A DNA stretch of 64,000 bases from Geodermatophilus saharensis (GTDB lineage Bacteria; Actinomycetota; Actinomycetes; Mycobacteriales; Geodermatophilaceae), in assembly GCF_900188205.1 (NCBI RefSeq), contig NZ_FZOH01000010.1, positions 147,481 to 211,480 of the forward strand, given 5' to 3'. This document shows, piece after piece, positions 44,812 through 52,384 of the stretch. Each line of letters opens with the position of its first letter. Positions within the stretch are counted from its first letter, which is position 1. The notes beneath the pieces were generated by a model, which was not told where the DNA came from, did no database searches, and saw nothing but the letters and a program-made list of their open reading frames with translations. The translations under genes were made by a program, and so were the position numbers.

Positions 44812-45045
44812 TCAGACCTCGAGCGGGGCGGCGGCCCGGTGCGGGACCGGCCGCGGTGCACGGGAGGGCAGCGCCGAGGCCTCGCGCCACCACTCGTCGG
44901 GGTCGGTCCACGGCCGCACCGGCTGTCGGGGGAGGGGCGGGGTCCAGGCCGGCGTCGGGCTCGCGGGCGGCACGGCGGGGCGGCGGCGGGCGGCCAGCAG
45001 CCAGGGGAGGACCAGCAGTGCGACGAGCAGGGACAGGGAGGCCAC
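44812..45045 (-). CDS. Small N-terminally anchored Pro-rich protein (77 aa)
   Basis: From GTG 45045: MASLSLLVALLVLPWLLAAR is one hydrophobic helix with a short outside/inside tail RRRPAVPPASPTPAW and WTDPDEWWREASALPSRAP. The tryptophan-rich WTDPDEWW stretch is distinctive. No named family. It lies between pelF and the DUF4874 gene, downstream of two overlapping hairpins that could limit its transcription. It may be a small subunit of the membrane complex. Confidence 0.6.
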   Translation of the reverse strand: MASLSLLVALLVLPWLLAARRRPAVPPASPTPAWTPPLPRQPVRPWTDPDEWWREASALPSRAPRPVPHRAAAPLEV

Positions 45046-45066
45046 GGCGACTCCATCGGCACGTCC

Positions 45067-45110
45067 TGCGCGGTCCTTGACCGCGCACCCGTCGGCGCTG
45101 ACGGGTGCGC
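45067..45110 (-). promoter_or_regulatory. Two mutually exclusive hairpins between pelF and the 77-aa gene
   Basis: TGCGCGGTC (45067-45075) pairs with GACCGCGCA (45079-45087), a 9-bp stem. GCGCACCCGTC (45083-45093) pairs with GACGGGTGCGC (45100-45110), an 11-bp stem. The two stems share 45083-45087, so they cannot form at once. They fill the 70-nt gap just after the pelF stop. This may be an attenuator, a partial terminator or an RNA-processing site. Confidence 0.55.
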
Positions 45111-45115
45111 GGATC

Positions 45116-46852
45116 CTAGGTGGCCGGACGCAGCCCGGGGAAGCCGGTGCGCGGCCTGCGGGCGCGCGGGACGACCTCGGTGCGCACCGGCGCCTCGGCC
45201 AGGACCGGCTCGACGACCGGCTCGAGGACCGGTGCGGCGCCGGCGCCGGGACCGCGGACCGCGGCCTGCTCCCGCGAGGGGAGGCCGCCGAGCTCGCGGT
45301 AGAGGTCGTTGTAGGCCCGCATCGCGTCGCTCAGCTGGAAGAAGTCCTCGACCCGGCCGCGGGCGTTGCGGGCGAACTCCGCGTACAGGGCGGGGTCCCT
45401 CATCACCCGGGTCAGCCCCTCGGTCAGCTGCTCGGCCATGTTGGGCGACTTGTGCAGCGGGTCGACGAGGATGCCGGCCGGCCCCCAGGTGTGCCCGGCC
45501 TCGGTGGTCAACGGGTCGTCGACGAGCTGGGCCATGCCACCGACCTCGGTGCCCACGGTCGGGATGCCGGCGGTCATCGCCTCGAGCACGACGATGGGCT
45601 GGCCCTCGTTGTAGCTCGGGAGGACGAGCAGGTCGTAGCTGCCGATCTCGGCCCGCACGTCGACCACCCCGCGGAAGGTGACGTGGTCGGACAGCCCCAG
45701 CCGCTCGACCTTCTCCACGCACGCCGCGTAGTACTCGGGGAAGTGGTCGGTGGGCCCCAGCGCGTCCAGGTGGAAGTCGGTCACCCCGCGCTGCAGCAGC
45801 ATGTGCACGGTGTCGAGCAGGTCGAGCATGCCCTTGATGGGGACCAGCCGGGCGATGTAGGCCAGCCGCCAGGTGCGCTCGGCCGGCCCGCGGACGATCT
45901 CCTCGACGGCCCGCAGGCGCTGCTGGTAGGCCGGCTCGACGGCCGCCGGGACCATCCCGTTGGGGATGACCACGCTCTTCTCCACCGGCGCGCCCAGGTC
46001 GGCGGCCTCGGTGATCGCCTTGGGGTAGAGGTAGGTGATGACCTCCGCGCTGGGGTAGCAGAACCGCCCCATCTCGATCCACCACGTCATCCACGCCCGC
46101 TCCCGGGCCGGGACGTCGAAGGTGCGCCAGTCGGTGGCGGTGACCGGGAGCGCCATGTCCCGGTCGAGCATCAGGTTGACCGTGTCGCGGACGTAGAGGT
46201 TGTGCTCGGTCAGCAGGAAGCGGCCGCCGTTCTGCCGGGCCGCCGCCGCGCCCATGAGCGAGGCGTACCCGGTGGTGTGGGCGTGGTAGACCCGGGCGCG
46301 CGGCAGGTCGTTGCCGAGCACGGCGCAGGCGAGGGAGAAGAACTCGCGCATGAGCCAGAAGGTGTCCACCAGCGACAGCCCCAGGCCGGTGCAGCGCTGC
46401 TGGAGCACCTGCATGAACTCCTGGGTGCCGAGCAGGGCCCAGAGCGGGTACCGCCGCGTGCGGGGGTTCATCCCCTCGTCGTAGAGCGACCACACCGGCT
46501 CGGTCTCGCCGGCGACGATGCCCTCCAGCGCGTCGAACACCCGGTGCGCCAGCGCGGTCCGCGCCCGGCCGCGCATGCGCAGGTCGCCCGGCTTGAGGTC
46601 GCGGAAGTCCTCCTTGTGCTCGTCCATGCTCAGGTAGAGCGGGTGCACCCAGCGCACGTTGGACGGGACGCCGTAGAGGTCCTCGGTGGGGCTGCTGGAG
46701 TCCCAGGTGATGTGGATGATCCCGAAGGTCAGGTCCGGGTTCTCCACCACGATGTCGTGCACGACCGCGGAGACCCCACCCTTGAGGTACGGGTAGGTCG
46801 ACTCCATGACGATCGCGACGTCGACGTCTTCGTGGGCCTGTCGGGTGTCCAT
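45116..46852 (-). CDS. pelF: PelF-like exopolysaccharide glycosyltransferase (GT4)
   Basis: A 578-aa GT-B transferase. Residues 1-200 hold the PelF-specific segment: DVAIVMESTYPYLKGGVSAV, TFGIIHITWDSS and ARVYHAHTTGYASLMGAAAA. The C-terminal half has IPNGMVPAAVEPAYQ, LAYIARLVPIKGMLDLLDTV, FRGVVDVRAEIGSYDLLVLP and SYNEGQPIVVLEAMTAG with E-x7-E. PelF uses UDP-GlcNAc/GalNAc to make the Pel polymer. The tail beyond residue 520 is Pro/Val/Glu-rich and extra. It is directly downstream of a PelG-like gene. No PelD or PelE is seen. Confidence 0.86.
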   Translation of the reverse strand: MDTRQAHEDVDVAIVMESTYPYLKGGVSAVVHDIVVENPDLTFGIIHITWDSSSPTEDLYGVPSNVRWVHPLYLSMDEHKEDFRDLKPGDLRMRGRARTALAHRVFDALEGIVAGETEPVWSLYDEGMNPRTRRYPLWALLGTQEFMQVLQQRCTGLGLSLVDTFWLMREFFSLACAVLGNDLPRARVYHAHTTGYASLMGAAAARQNGGRFLLTEHNLYVRDTVNLMLDRDMALPVTATDWRTFDVPARERAWMTWWIEMGRFCYPSAEVITYLYPKAITEAADLGAPVEKSVVIPNGMVPAAVEPAYQQRLRAVEEIVRGPAERTWRLAYIARLVPIKGMLDLLDTVHMLLQRGVTDFHLDALGPTDHFPEYYAACVEKVERLGLSDHVTFRGVVDVRAEIGSYDLLVLPSYNEGQPIVVLEAMTAGIPTVGTEVGGMAQLVDDPLTTEAGHTWGPAGILVDPLHKSPNMAEQLTEGLTRVMRDPALYAEFARNARGRVEDFFQLSDAMRAYNDLYRELGGLPSREQAAVRGPGAGAAPVLEPVVEPVLAEAPVRTEVVPRARRPRTGFPGLRPAT

Positions 46853-46929
46853 CCGGACGGGTCTCCTCGTGCTCGGGCTCGGTGCGCGGAGGGGCGGGGG
46901 GAGGGAGCGGGCGCGCGGGGCGCCCTCGC

Positions 46930-48372
46930 TCACCAGGAGGTGGCGTGCCGCCAGAAGAGGCTGTACTCGGGCCGGCCCCAGTGCCGGGTGCAGTCGCGCA
47001 CCGCGAGGGCCAGCAGCAGCAGCTCGACGCCGGCGAGGGCCAGGTAGACCGTCGTGCCGGACGGCAGCAGCGCGAACGCCGCGACGACGGCGGTCAGGTG
47101 CGCGGCGCCGATGACCTGGGCGACCCGCTGCTGGCCGACGTAGTCGAGCTTGTAGGAGACGACCGTCGTCATCATGAAGGCCCAGGAGGCCACGGCGACC
47201 GCGGCCGCGAGCGGGGCCGACCCGCGGTCCCACAGCACGACGCCGCCGGTGACCACGAGGGCGAGCGCGGCGCCGACGACGCCGGTCTTCACCACCCCGG
47301 ACAGGATCGTGAGGGTCAGCCGGGACGAGTGGCGGTGCAGCCGCTCGAGCGGCTCGTCCTCCATCGCCGACCGCATGGTGGCGACCTCCCGGTCGAAGCG
47401 CGGCGCGAAGAGGACGAAGTAGGCGTTGTAGGCCAGGATCGCCGGCAGCAGGGCGAGGAAGACGACGTCGACGGCGAAGTCGCGGCCAGCGGCGAGCAGG
47501 AAGACGAACTTGTCCGCCCACAGGACCGCACCCAGCAGCAGGCCACGCACCAGGTCGGCGGCGACGTCGCGGCGGTCGAGGACCAGCGGGTCGGCCAGCT
47601 GCCGCACGTGGCGGCGCAGCGGGACGAGCAGCACGAGGATGCCGGCCAGGGGCGGCAGTGCCCAGACCGTGGGCGCGAGGAACAGGGCGACGGCGTAGGC
47701 GGTCCAGGCAGCGGCCCACAGCCCCCGGTGGTCGGGCCGGTTGGTGATCACCAGCAGCTGCACGAACAGCAGGTGCAGGACGGTGAGCACGAGGTAGGCG
47801 CCGAGGACCTGCAGCGGCCAGTCCAGCACCAGCTGCACGGGGACGGCGAAGAGCGCGACCACCGACAGCGAGCGCAGCGCGATCAGCGGCCACGCCCGGC
47901 AGAAGCTGGCCAGCAGGGCGTCGCCGTCCTCGCGGTGCAGCGTGTCGCCGATGCCCCGGTAGAGCGGCATGCACACCGACTGGCTCAGCCACGGCACGGT
48001 CATCGACGACGCCAGCACCACGCTGGTCAGGCCGACACCGCCGATGCGGGCGCTGCTGATCTCGGTGTCGACCAGCGGGAAGACCGTGGTCAGCAGGAGC
48101 ACCGGCGTCAGGTGGAGGACCAGCTGGCCGGCCGTGTACAGCGGCCCCCGGCGGCTGGTGCTCGGCCAGACGAGCGCCACGGCCCCCAGCAGCAGGACGG
48201 CGACGACGGTGGTGATGCCCGCGACGGCGCCGCGGTCGGACAGGGAGGGCAGCAACAGGGTGGCGCCCAGCAGCGCCGCGACGACCAGCACCCCGCCTGC
48301 GGGCGTGGTCCACCGGCGCTCGGGGAGCCGGTCGTGCCGGGTGTGCGGGCGCGCGGGTGTGGTGTCGAGCAC
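46930..48372 (-). CDS. pelG: PelG-like polytopic membrane protein
   Basis: A 480-aa protein with about 12 helices, the right size and place for PelG, the inner-membrane transport partner of PelF. Seen are TPVLLLTTVFPLVDTEISSA after helix 3, VLHLLFVQLLVITNRPDH, ADLVRGLLLGAVLWADKFVF and LALLPAILAYNAYFVLFAPR, and the pre-helix loop FDREVATMRSAMEDEPLERL, which resembles PelG. GTG 48372 is preceded by AGGGGG at 7 nt. First gene of the five-gene minus-strand unit. The similarity to PelG is more by size, topology and partner than by clear motifs. Confidence 0.74.
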   Translation of the reverse strand: MLDTTPARPHTRHDRLPERRWTTPAGGVLVVAALLGATLLLPSLSDRGAVAGITTVVAVLLLGAVALVWPSTSRRGPLYTAGQLVLHLTPVLLLTTVFPLVDTEISSARIGGVGLTSVVLASSMTVPWLSQSVCMPLYRGIGDTLHREDGDALLASFCRAWPLIALRSLSVVALFAVPVQLVLDWPLQVLGAYLVLTVLHLLFVQLLVITNRPDHRGLWAAAWTAYAVALFLAPTVWALPPLAGILVLLVPLRRHVRQLADPLVLDRRDVAADLVRGLLLGAVLWADKFVFLLAAGRDFAVDVVFLALLPAILAYNAYFVLFAPRFDREVATMRSAMEDEPLERLHRHSSRLTLTILSGVVKTGVVGAALALVVTGGVVLWDRGSAPLAAAVAVASWAFMMTTVVSYKLDYVGQQRVAQVIGAAHLTAVVAAFALLPSGTTVYLALAGVELLLLALAVRDCTRHWGRPEYSLFWRHATSW

Positions 48373-48743
48373 GGTCGTTCCCCCTGGGTAGAGCTGTCGC
48401 CGGTCCTCGCCCGTCGGCGCTGACGCGGCGGCAGTGGGGAGTCTGGCACCGCGGTCGGTGCCGGAGAGTGACGGCGACACGGTCGGTGAACGCTCCGCGA
48501 CGGGGGCCCTGCGGAGGGTGTCGGGCGCGCTTGGCGACGGCGGACCGTGTCGTCAAGCTCACAGTTCGACGGGCCGGACGGCCCTGGGCTTCTCCGAAGC
48601 CCCTCGTGTGCGCCGGACCACTGCGTGACGCTGAGTGATGAGCCCATGAGTCCCGGTGGCCAGAGTCGGCCCACCGGCCCCACCTGACCCGGTGGTGTGA
48701 CCGGACGGTCACGTCCGGACCGGTTCCTGCCGATGATGCCTGC
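48373..48743. promoter_or_regulatory. Divergent region upstream of pelG with hairpins and a palindrome
   Basis: A 371-nt gap. GGGCC-ggac-GGCCC (48571-48584) and GGGCTTC-tcc-GAAGCCC (48586-48602) are adjacent hairpins. CCGGACG-gtca-CGTCCGG (48701-48718) is a perfect 7-bp inverted repeat that covers the likely -35 of the plus-strand gene (its -10 is GATGAT at 48732-48737, 6 nt from GTG 48744). The palindrome is a good operator candidate. The promoter of the pel-like unit should also be here. Confidence 0.45.
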
Positions 48744-49592
48744 GTGTGGACGTGGATCGTCGGCGGGTTCGCCGCGTGGGTGGTCGTCGCCGTCGTCTTC
48801 GGCGTCGTCCTGGGACGGGGGATCCGGCTGGCCGACGAGCGGTCACCGGGCACCGGGGTCGAGCGGCCGCTGACCGCCGGGGCCGCGCGCCCGGTACGCC
48901 GCCGCGTGCCGCTGCCCCCGGTCGGGATCGCCCTCGCCTTCCTCGCCGTGGCCCTCGAGGCGGTCGGTTACGTGCTGCGGCTGCGCCGCACCAGCGGCCC
49001 GCTCGCGCACGCGCTGTCCATGGACGCCCCGTGGTCGCTGCCGCGCGTCTACGTCGCCGCGCTGTTTGCCGCCGCGGCGCTGGCCGCCGTCGCCGGTGCG
49101 GCGCGCAACCCCGGCCGGCGCACCTGGTGGCTCGCCGTCGGGGTGGTGACCGCCGGCATCGCGGCGGTCAAGGCCGGCAGCACCGTGCACATGACCGTCA
49201 TGGCCGAGCTGGCCTCCCTCACGTCGCCCGCGGGGGCCGTCGCCCTCAGCGCGCTCGTCGCCGTCGCCGTGCTGGCCGTGCTGGCCGTGCTCAGCCGCGC
49301 CGACCGTCGTGACCGGCGCCGGGTGCTGACCGGCCTCGGTCTCTACGCGGTCGCCGCGGTCGGGCTCTCGGCGGTGTCGGGCGTGGTCGGCCAGCAGTGG
49401 GCGGCCATGGCCACGTTCGTGGAGGAGAGCGGCGAGGCGCTGGCCGGCGTCGCCGTGCTCGTCGCGGTCCTCGTCGGTGTCGCACCGCGCCTGGTGCTGC
49501 CCGCCGCGTGGCTGCGTCGCCGCGACGACGCGCTGTCGCTCGAGGCGCCGGTCGTGCGGCTGCCGGCCCCGCGGGACGAGGGCCGGCTCTAG
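48744..49592 (+). CDS. Uncharacterised polytopic membrane protein (282 aa)
   Basis: Seven to eight hydrophobic helices: WIVGGFAAWVVVAVVFGVVL at the N-terminus, then IALAFLAVALEAVGYVLRL, YVAALFAAAALAAVAGAA and further segments to LAGVAVLVAVLVGVAPRL near 240. The tail is short and acidic/basic (RLPAPRDEGRL). I recognise no family. The gene stands alone between the Pel-like operon and the FMN oxidase gene, with an operator-like palindrome at 48701-48718. Confidence 0.72.
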   Translation: MWTWIVGGFAAWVVVAVVFGVVLGRGIRLADERSPGTGVERPLTAGAARPVRRRVPLPPVGIALAFLAVALEAVGYVLRLRRTSGPLAHALSMDAPWSLPRVYVAALFAAAALAAVAGAARNPGRRTWWLAVGVVTAGIAAVKAGSTVHMTVMAELASLTSPAGAVALSALVAVAVLAVLAVLSRADRRDRRRVLTGLGLYAVAAVGLSAVSGVVGQQWAAMATFVEESGEALAGVAVLVAVLVGVAPRLVLPAAWLRRRDDALSLEAPVVRLPAPRDEGRL

Positions 49593-49595
49593 TCT
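49590..49595 (+). promoter_or_regulatory. -10 box TAGTCT of a leaderless transcript
   Basis: TAGTCT lies across the stop codon of the previous gene and ends 6 nt before GTG 49602. There is no Shine-Dalgarno, so the oxidase mRNA is probably leaderless and independently transcribed. Confidence 0.5.
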
Positions 49596-49601
49596 CGCCC
49601 G

Positions 49602-50660
49602 GTGCTCGCGCTGCTCGCCGACCTCCGGGAGCGGGCGCGCAGCGCGCTGCGGCCCGACGCCTGGGAGTACTACGAGGCCGGGGCCGGCGACGAGGTGACC
49701 GCCGGGGAGGCCGAGGCCGCCTGGCGCGACTTCCGGCTGCGCCCCCGCGTGCTGCGCGACGTCTCCCGCGTCGACCTCCGGACCCGCGCCCTCGGCGCCG
49801 ACCTGGCCTCGCCGTTCGCCGTCGCGCCGATGGCGTTCCACGCGCTCGCCCACCCCGACGGCGAGTGCGCCACCGTGCGCGGCGCCGGTGACGCCGGCTG
49901 CCTGACCGTCGTCTCCACCCGCGCCTCCCGGCCGCTGGAGGACGTCGCTGCGGCGGCCCCCGGGCCCTGGTGGTTCCAGGCCTACGTCATGCGCGACCGC
50001 GGGCTGACCGAGGCGCTGGTCCAGCGCGCGGCGGCGGCCGGCGCCGGCGCCGTGGTGCTCACCGTCGACACACCCCACGTCGGCCGCAAGCAGCGGGTCG
50101 GCGGCGTGCGGATCGGCATCCCCGACGACGAGTACCTGGTCAACCTGGCCCGCCACCTGGTCCCCGGCGCGGTCGGGCGCGAGGCGGCCGAGCAGGACCC
50201 CTCCCTGACCCCCGACGTCATCGGCCGGCTCGCCGAGGTCGGCGGCCTGCCGGTCGTGGTCAAGGGCGTGCTGCGCGGTGACGAGGCGCTGCGCTGCGTG
50301 CAGGCCGGTGCCGCGGGGGTCGTGGTCTCCACCCACGGCGGGCGCCAGCTCGACCGGGCACTGCCGAGCGCGCACGCCCTGGCCGACGTCGTCGCCGCGG
50401 TCGGGGACCGGGTGCCGGTGCTGGTCGACGGCGGCGTCCGCAGCGGCACCGACGCGCTGGTCGCCCTCGCGCTGGGCGCGACCGCGGTGCTGGTGGGGCG
50501 GCCGGTGCTGTGGGCGCTGGCCGCCGGGGGAGCCGTCGCCGTCACCGAGGTGCTCGAGGAGCTGGCCGCCGACCTGCGGCACGTGCTGGCGCTGGCCGGG
50601 GCGACGTCACCGGCCGACCTCGACCCGGCCGTGGTGGTCCCGCGCCGGGTGGACCGCTAG
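49602..50660 (+). CDS. FMN-dependent alpha-hydroxy-acid oxidase/dehydrogenase
   Basis: A 352-aa TIM-barrel flavoenzyme of the lactate/glycolate oxidase family. AWEYYEAGAGDEVTAGEAEA is the start; FAVAPMAFHALAHPDGE, WFQAYVMRDRGLTEALVQRA and VVLTVDTPHVGRKQRVGG follow. The active-site block [16 protein letters not shown] holds the catalytic His and the substrate Arg; VPVLVDGGVRSGTDALVALA and AVLVGRP bind FMN phosphate. A longer paralogue is at 62576-63904. The exact acid is unknown. Its stop shares CTAG with the convergent PHP gene. Confidence 0.87.
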   Translation: MLALLADLRERARSALRPDAWEYYEAGAGDEVTAGEAEAAWRDFRLRPRVLRDVSRVDLRTRALGADLASPFAVAPMAFHALAHPDGECATVRGAGDAGCLTVVSTRASRPLEDVAAAAPGPWWFQAYVMRDRGLTEALVQRAAAAGAGAVVLTVDTPHVGRKQRVGGVRIGIPDDEYLVNLARHLVPGAVGREAAEQDPSLTPDVIGRLAEVGGLPVVVKGVLRGDEALRCVQAGAAGVVVSTHGGRQLDRALPSAHALADVVAAVGDRVPVLVDGGVRSGTDALVALALGATAVLVGRPVLWALAAGGAVAVTEVLEELAADLRHVLALAGATSPADLDPAVVVPRRVDR

Positions 50661-51709
50661 GAGGCCGTCCACTCCAGCAGCTCGTCGGCGGTCCAGGTGT
50701 TGACCACCCGGTCGACGTCGACGCCGGTCTCGACGGCGCGCTCGCAGCCGTTGCCCTGCCAGTCGAGCTGGCCGGGGGCGTGCGCGTCGGTGTCGATGGC
50801 GAACTGGCAGCCCAGCTCGACGGCGAGCGCGAGCAGCCGCAGCGGCGGGTCCAGGCGCTCGGGCCGGGAGTTGATCTCGACGGCGGTGCCGTGCTCGACG
50901 CAGGCGGAGAACACGGCCTCGGCGTCGAAGGCGCTCTCCGGCCGCGGCCGCTGACGCCGCCCCTCCCGCTGCTCGCGCGGGATCAGCAGCCGCCCGGTGC
51001 AGTGGCCGAGCACGTCGGTGTGCGGGTTGGCGACGGCGCCGAGCATCCGCTCGGTCATCGCGGCGGACTCCGCGCGCAGGTCGGAGTGCACGCTGGCGAC
51101 CACGACGTCGAGGCGGCCGAGCAGCTCGTCGGTCTGGTCGAGGCTGCCGTCGAGGTGGATGTCGCACTCGATGCCGGTGAGGATGCGGAACGGCGCGAGC
51201 TCCTCGTTGAGCGCGGCGACGACGTCGAGCTGGCGCTCGAGCCGCTCGGCGCTCAGCCCGTTGGCGACCGTCAGCCGCGGCGAGTGGTCGGTCAGCGCCA
51301 CGTATTCGTGGCCGAGCGCGATCGCGGCCTCGGCCATCTCGCGGATGGGGCTGCCGCCGTCGGACCAGTCCGAGTGGGTGTGCAGGTCCCCGCGCAGGGC
51401 GCTGCAGAACTCGGCGACGTCGTCGGCGAGGGGCACCAGCTCGGTGGACGCCTCCTCGAGCCTCGCCAGGTACTCGGGGACCTCACCGGCGTGCGCCTGC
51501 ACGATCGCGGCGCCGGTCTTGGGGCCGATGCCCCGCAGGTCGGTCAGCGTCCGCGTGCGGATCCGCCGGTCGAGCTCGCCCTCGGGCAGCGAGTCGACGA
51601 CGGCGGCCGCGGTGCGGAACGCCGCGACCCGGTGCGTGGGCTCGCGGGCGCGCTCCAGGAGGAAGGCGATCCTCCGGAGCGCGGCCGCGGGCGGGAGGGG
51701 AGTGCTCAG
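50657..51709 (-). CDS. PHP-domain protein with HhH region (PolX-like C-terminal part), apparent CTG start
   Basis: A 350-aa protein. LRRIAFLLERAREPTHRVAA and LRGIGPKTGAAIVQAHAG are a PolX-type helix-hairpin-helix DNA-binding start. The metal-binding PHP domain has RGDLHTHSDWSDGGSP, YVALTDHSPRLTVANG, GIECDIHLDGSL, VVVASVHSDLR, DVLGHCTGRLL and AIDTDAHAPGQLDW, covering all expected His/Asp. The polymerase domain is absent, so it may be a nuclease or phosphatase. The frame has no suitable ATG or GTG; CTG 51709 overlaps the previous stop as CTGA and follows GAGGAAGG by 7 nt. Confidence 0.82.
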   Translation of the reverse strand: MSTPLPPAAALRRIAFLLERAREPTHRVAAFRTAAAVVDSLPEGELDRRIRTRTLTDLRGIGPKTGAAIVQAHAGEVPEYLARLEEASTELVPLADDVAEFCSALRGDLHTHSDWSDGGSPIREMAEAAIALGHEYVALTDHSPRLTVANGLSAERLERQLDVVAALNEELAPFRILTGIECDIHLDGSLDQTDELLGRLDVVVASVHSDLRAESAAMTERMLGAVANPHTDVLGHCTGRLLIPREQREGRRQRPRPESAFDAEAVFSACVEHGTAVEINSRPERLDPPLRLLALAVELGCQFAIDTDAHAPGQLDWQGNGCERAVETGVDVDRVVNTWTADELLEWTAS

Positions 51710-52254
51710 CTGGTCGCCTTCCTCGCCTTCTTCTCGGCCTTCCGCTGCGCCTTGGCGGCGCGCCGGGCGGCCTTCTCGTAGCCGCGCTCGGTGCTGTCGG
51801 CGGCCCGCTTGGCCGCGCGACGGGCGCGGTAGCCCACCGACGGGCGGCCCTCGGTGTCGACGGCGGCGATCAGCAGCCCGCCGAGCAGCCCGAGGTTCTT
51901 GAGGAAGTTGGAGATCTGGCCGAAGCGCTCCTCGGGGTCCTCGTGCTCCCAGAAGCGGTGCCCGGCCAGCGTCGTCGGCACGATGCTGCCGGCCAGCGCG
52001 AGGGCGCTCAGCCGGGGGAGCTTGCCGAGGGCCAGCAGCGAGCCGGCGCCCACCTTGACGCCGGCGTCGATCCGCACCCACTGCTCGACGTCGCGCGGCA
52101 CCTGCACCGGCAGCTGCTCGTCGGCGGTCCTGGTGATCGTCTCGACCACCGGCGCCGCACCCGGCACGCGGGTCTGCGGGTTGCGCAGCGTGTCGATGCC
52201 GCCGTAGACGAACGACGCGGCGAGCAGGGGCCGGGCGATCCGGCGGACCAACAT
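51706..52254 (-). CDS. DoxX family membrane protein
   Basis: A 182-aa protein with four helices: MLVRRIARPLLAASFVYGGI is a typical DoxX start. VKVGAGSLLALGKLPRLSAL and FLKNLGLLGGLLIAAVDTEG follow with the conserved KNLGLLGGLL block. The last 50 residues are a very basic Lys/Arg/Ala tail (RRAAKRAADSTERG and on). DoxX proteins are linked with redox and oxidative-stress membrane complexes; the role is not certain. Its stop is coupled to the PHP gene by CTGA. Confidence 0.82.
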   Translation of the reverse strand: MLVRRIARPLLAASFVYGGIDTLRNPQTRVPGAAPVVETITRTADEQLPVQVPRDVEQWVRIDAGVKVGAGSLLALGKLPRLSALALAGSIVPTTLAGHRFWEHEDPEERFGQISNFLKNLGLLGGLLIAAVDTEGRPSVGYRARRAAKRAADSTERGYEKAARRAAKAQRKAEKKARKATS

Positions 52255-52384
52255 GGAGGACCTCTTCCGTCGACGGGACTGGCTGCGTGCCCCTCGTCCG
52301 CGCAGCGGTGCGGGACACCCTGTTCGGGACCGTAGTGATCGACGCCCGTCCCCGCTCGGCGTGGCACCACCGCAGGGGCGGGGC

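Noticed and set aside
42851-47047. Very long plus-strand open frame (1398 codons) across the Pel-like genes
   Set aside because: It lies antisense to well-supported genes and its product is Arg/Gly/Ala-rich low-complexity sequence without domains, as expected from third-position GC bias.
48434-48628. Small plus-strand gene in the pelG upstream gap
   Set aside because: No Shine-Dalgarno or leaderless box, composition like antisense noise, and it overlaps the hairpins.
49602-50660. MftD of the mycofactocin cluster
   Set aside because: No mftA, mftB, mftC or glycosyltransferase MftF is next to either FMN oxidase gene.
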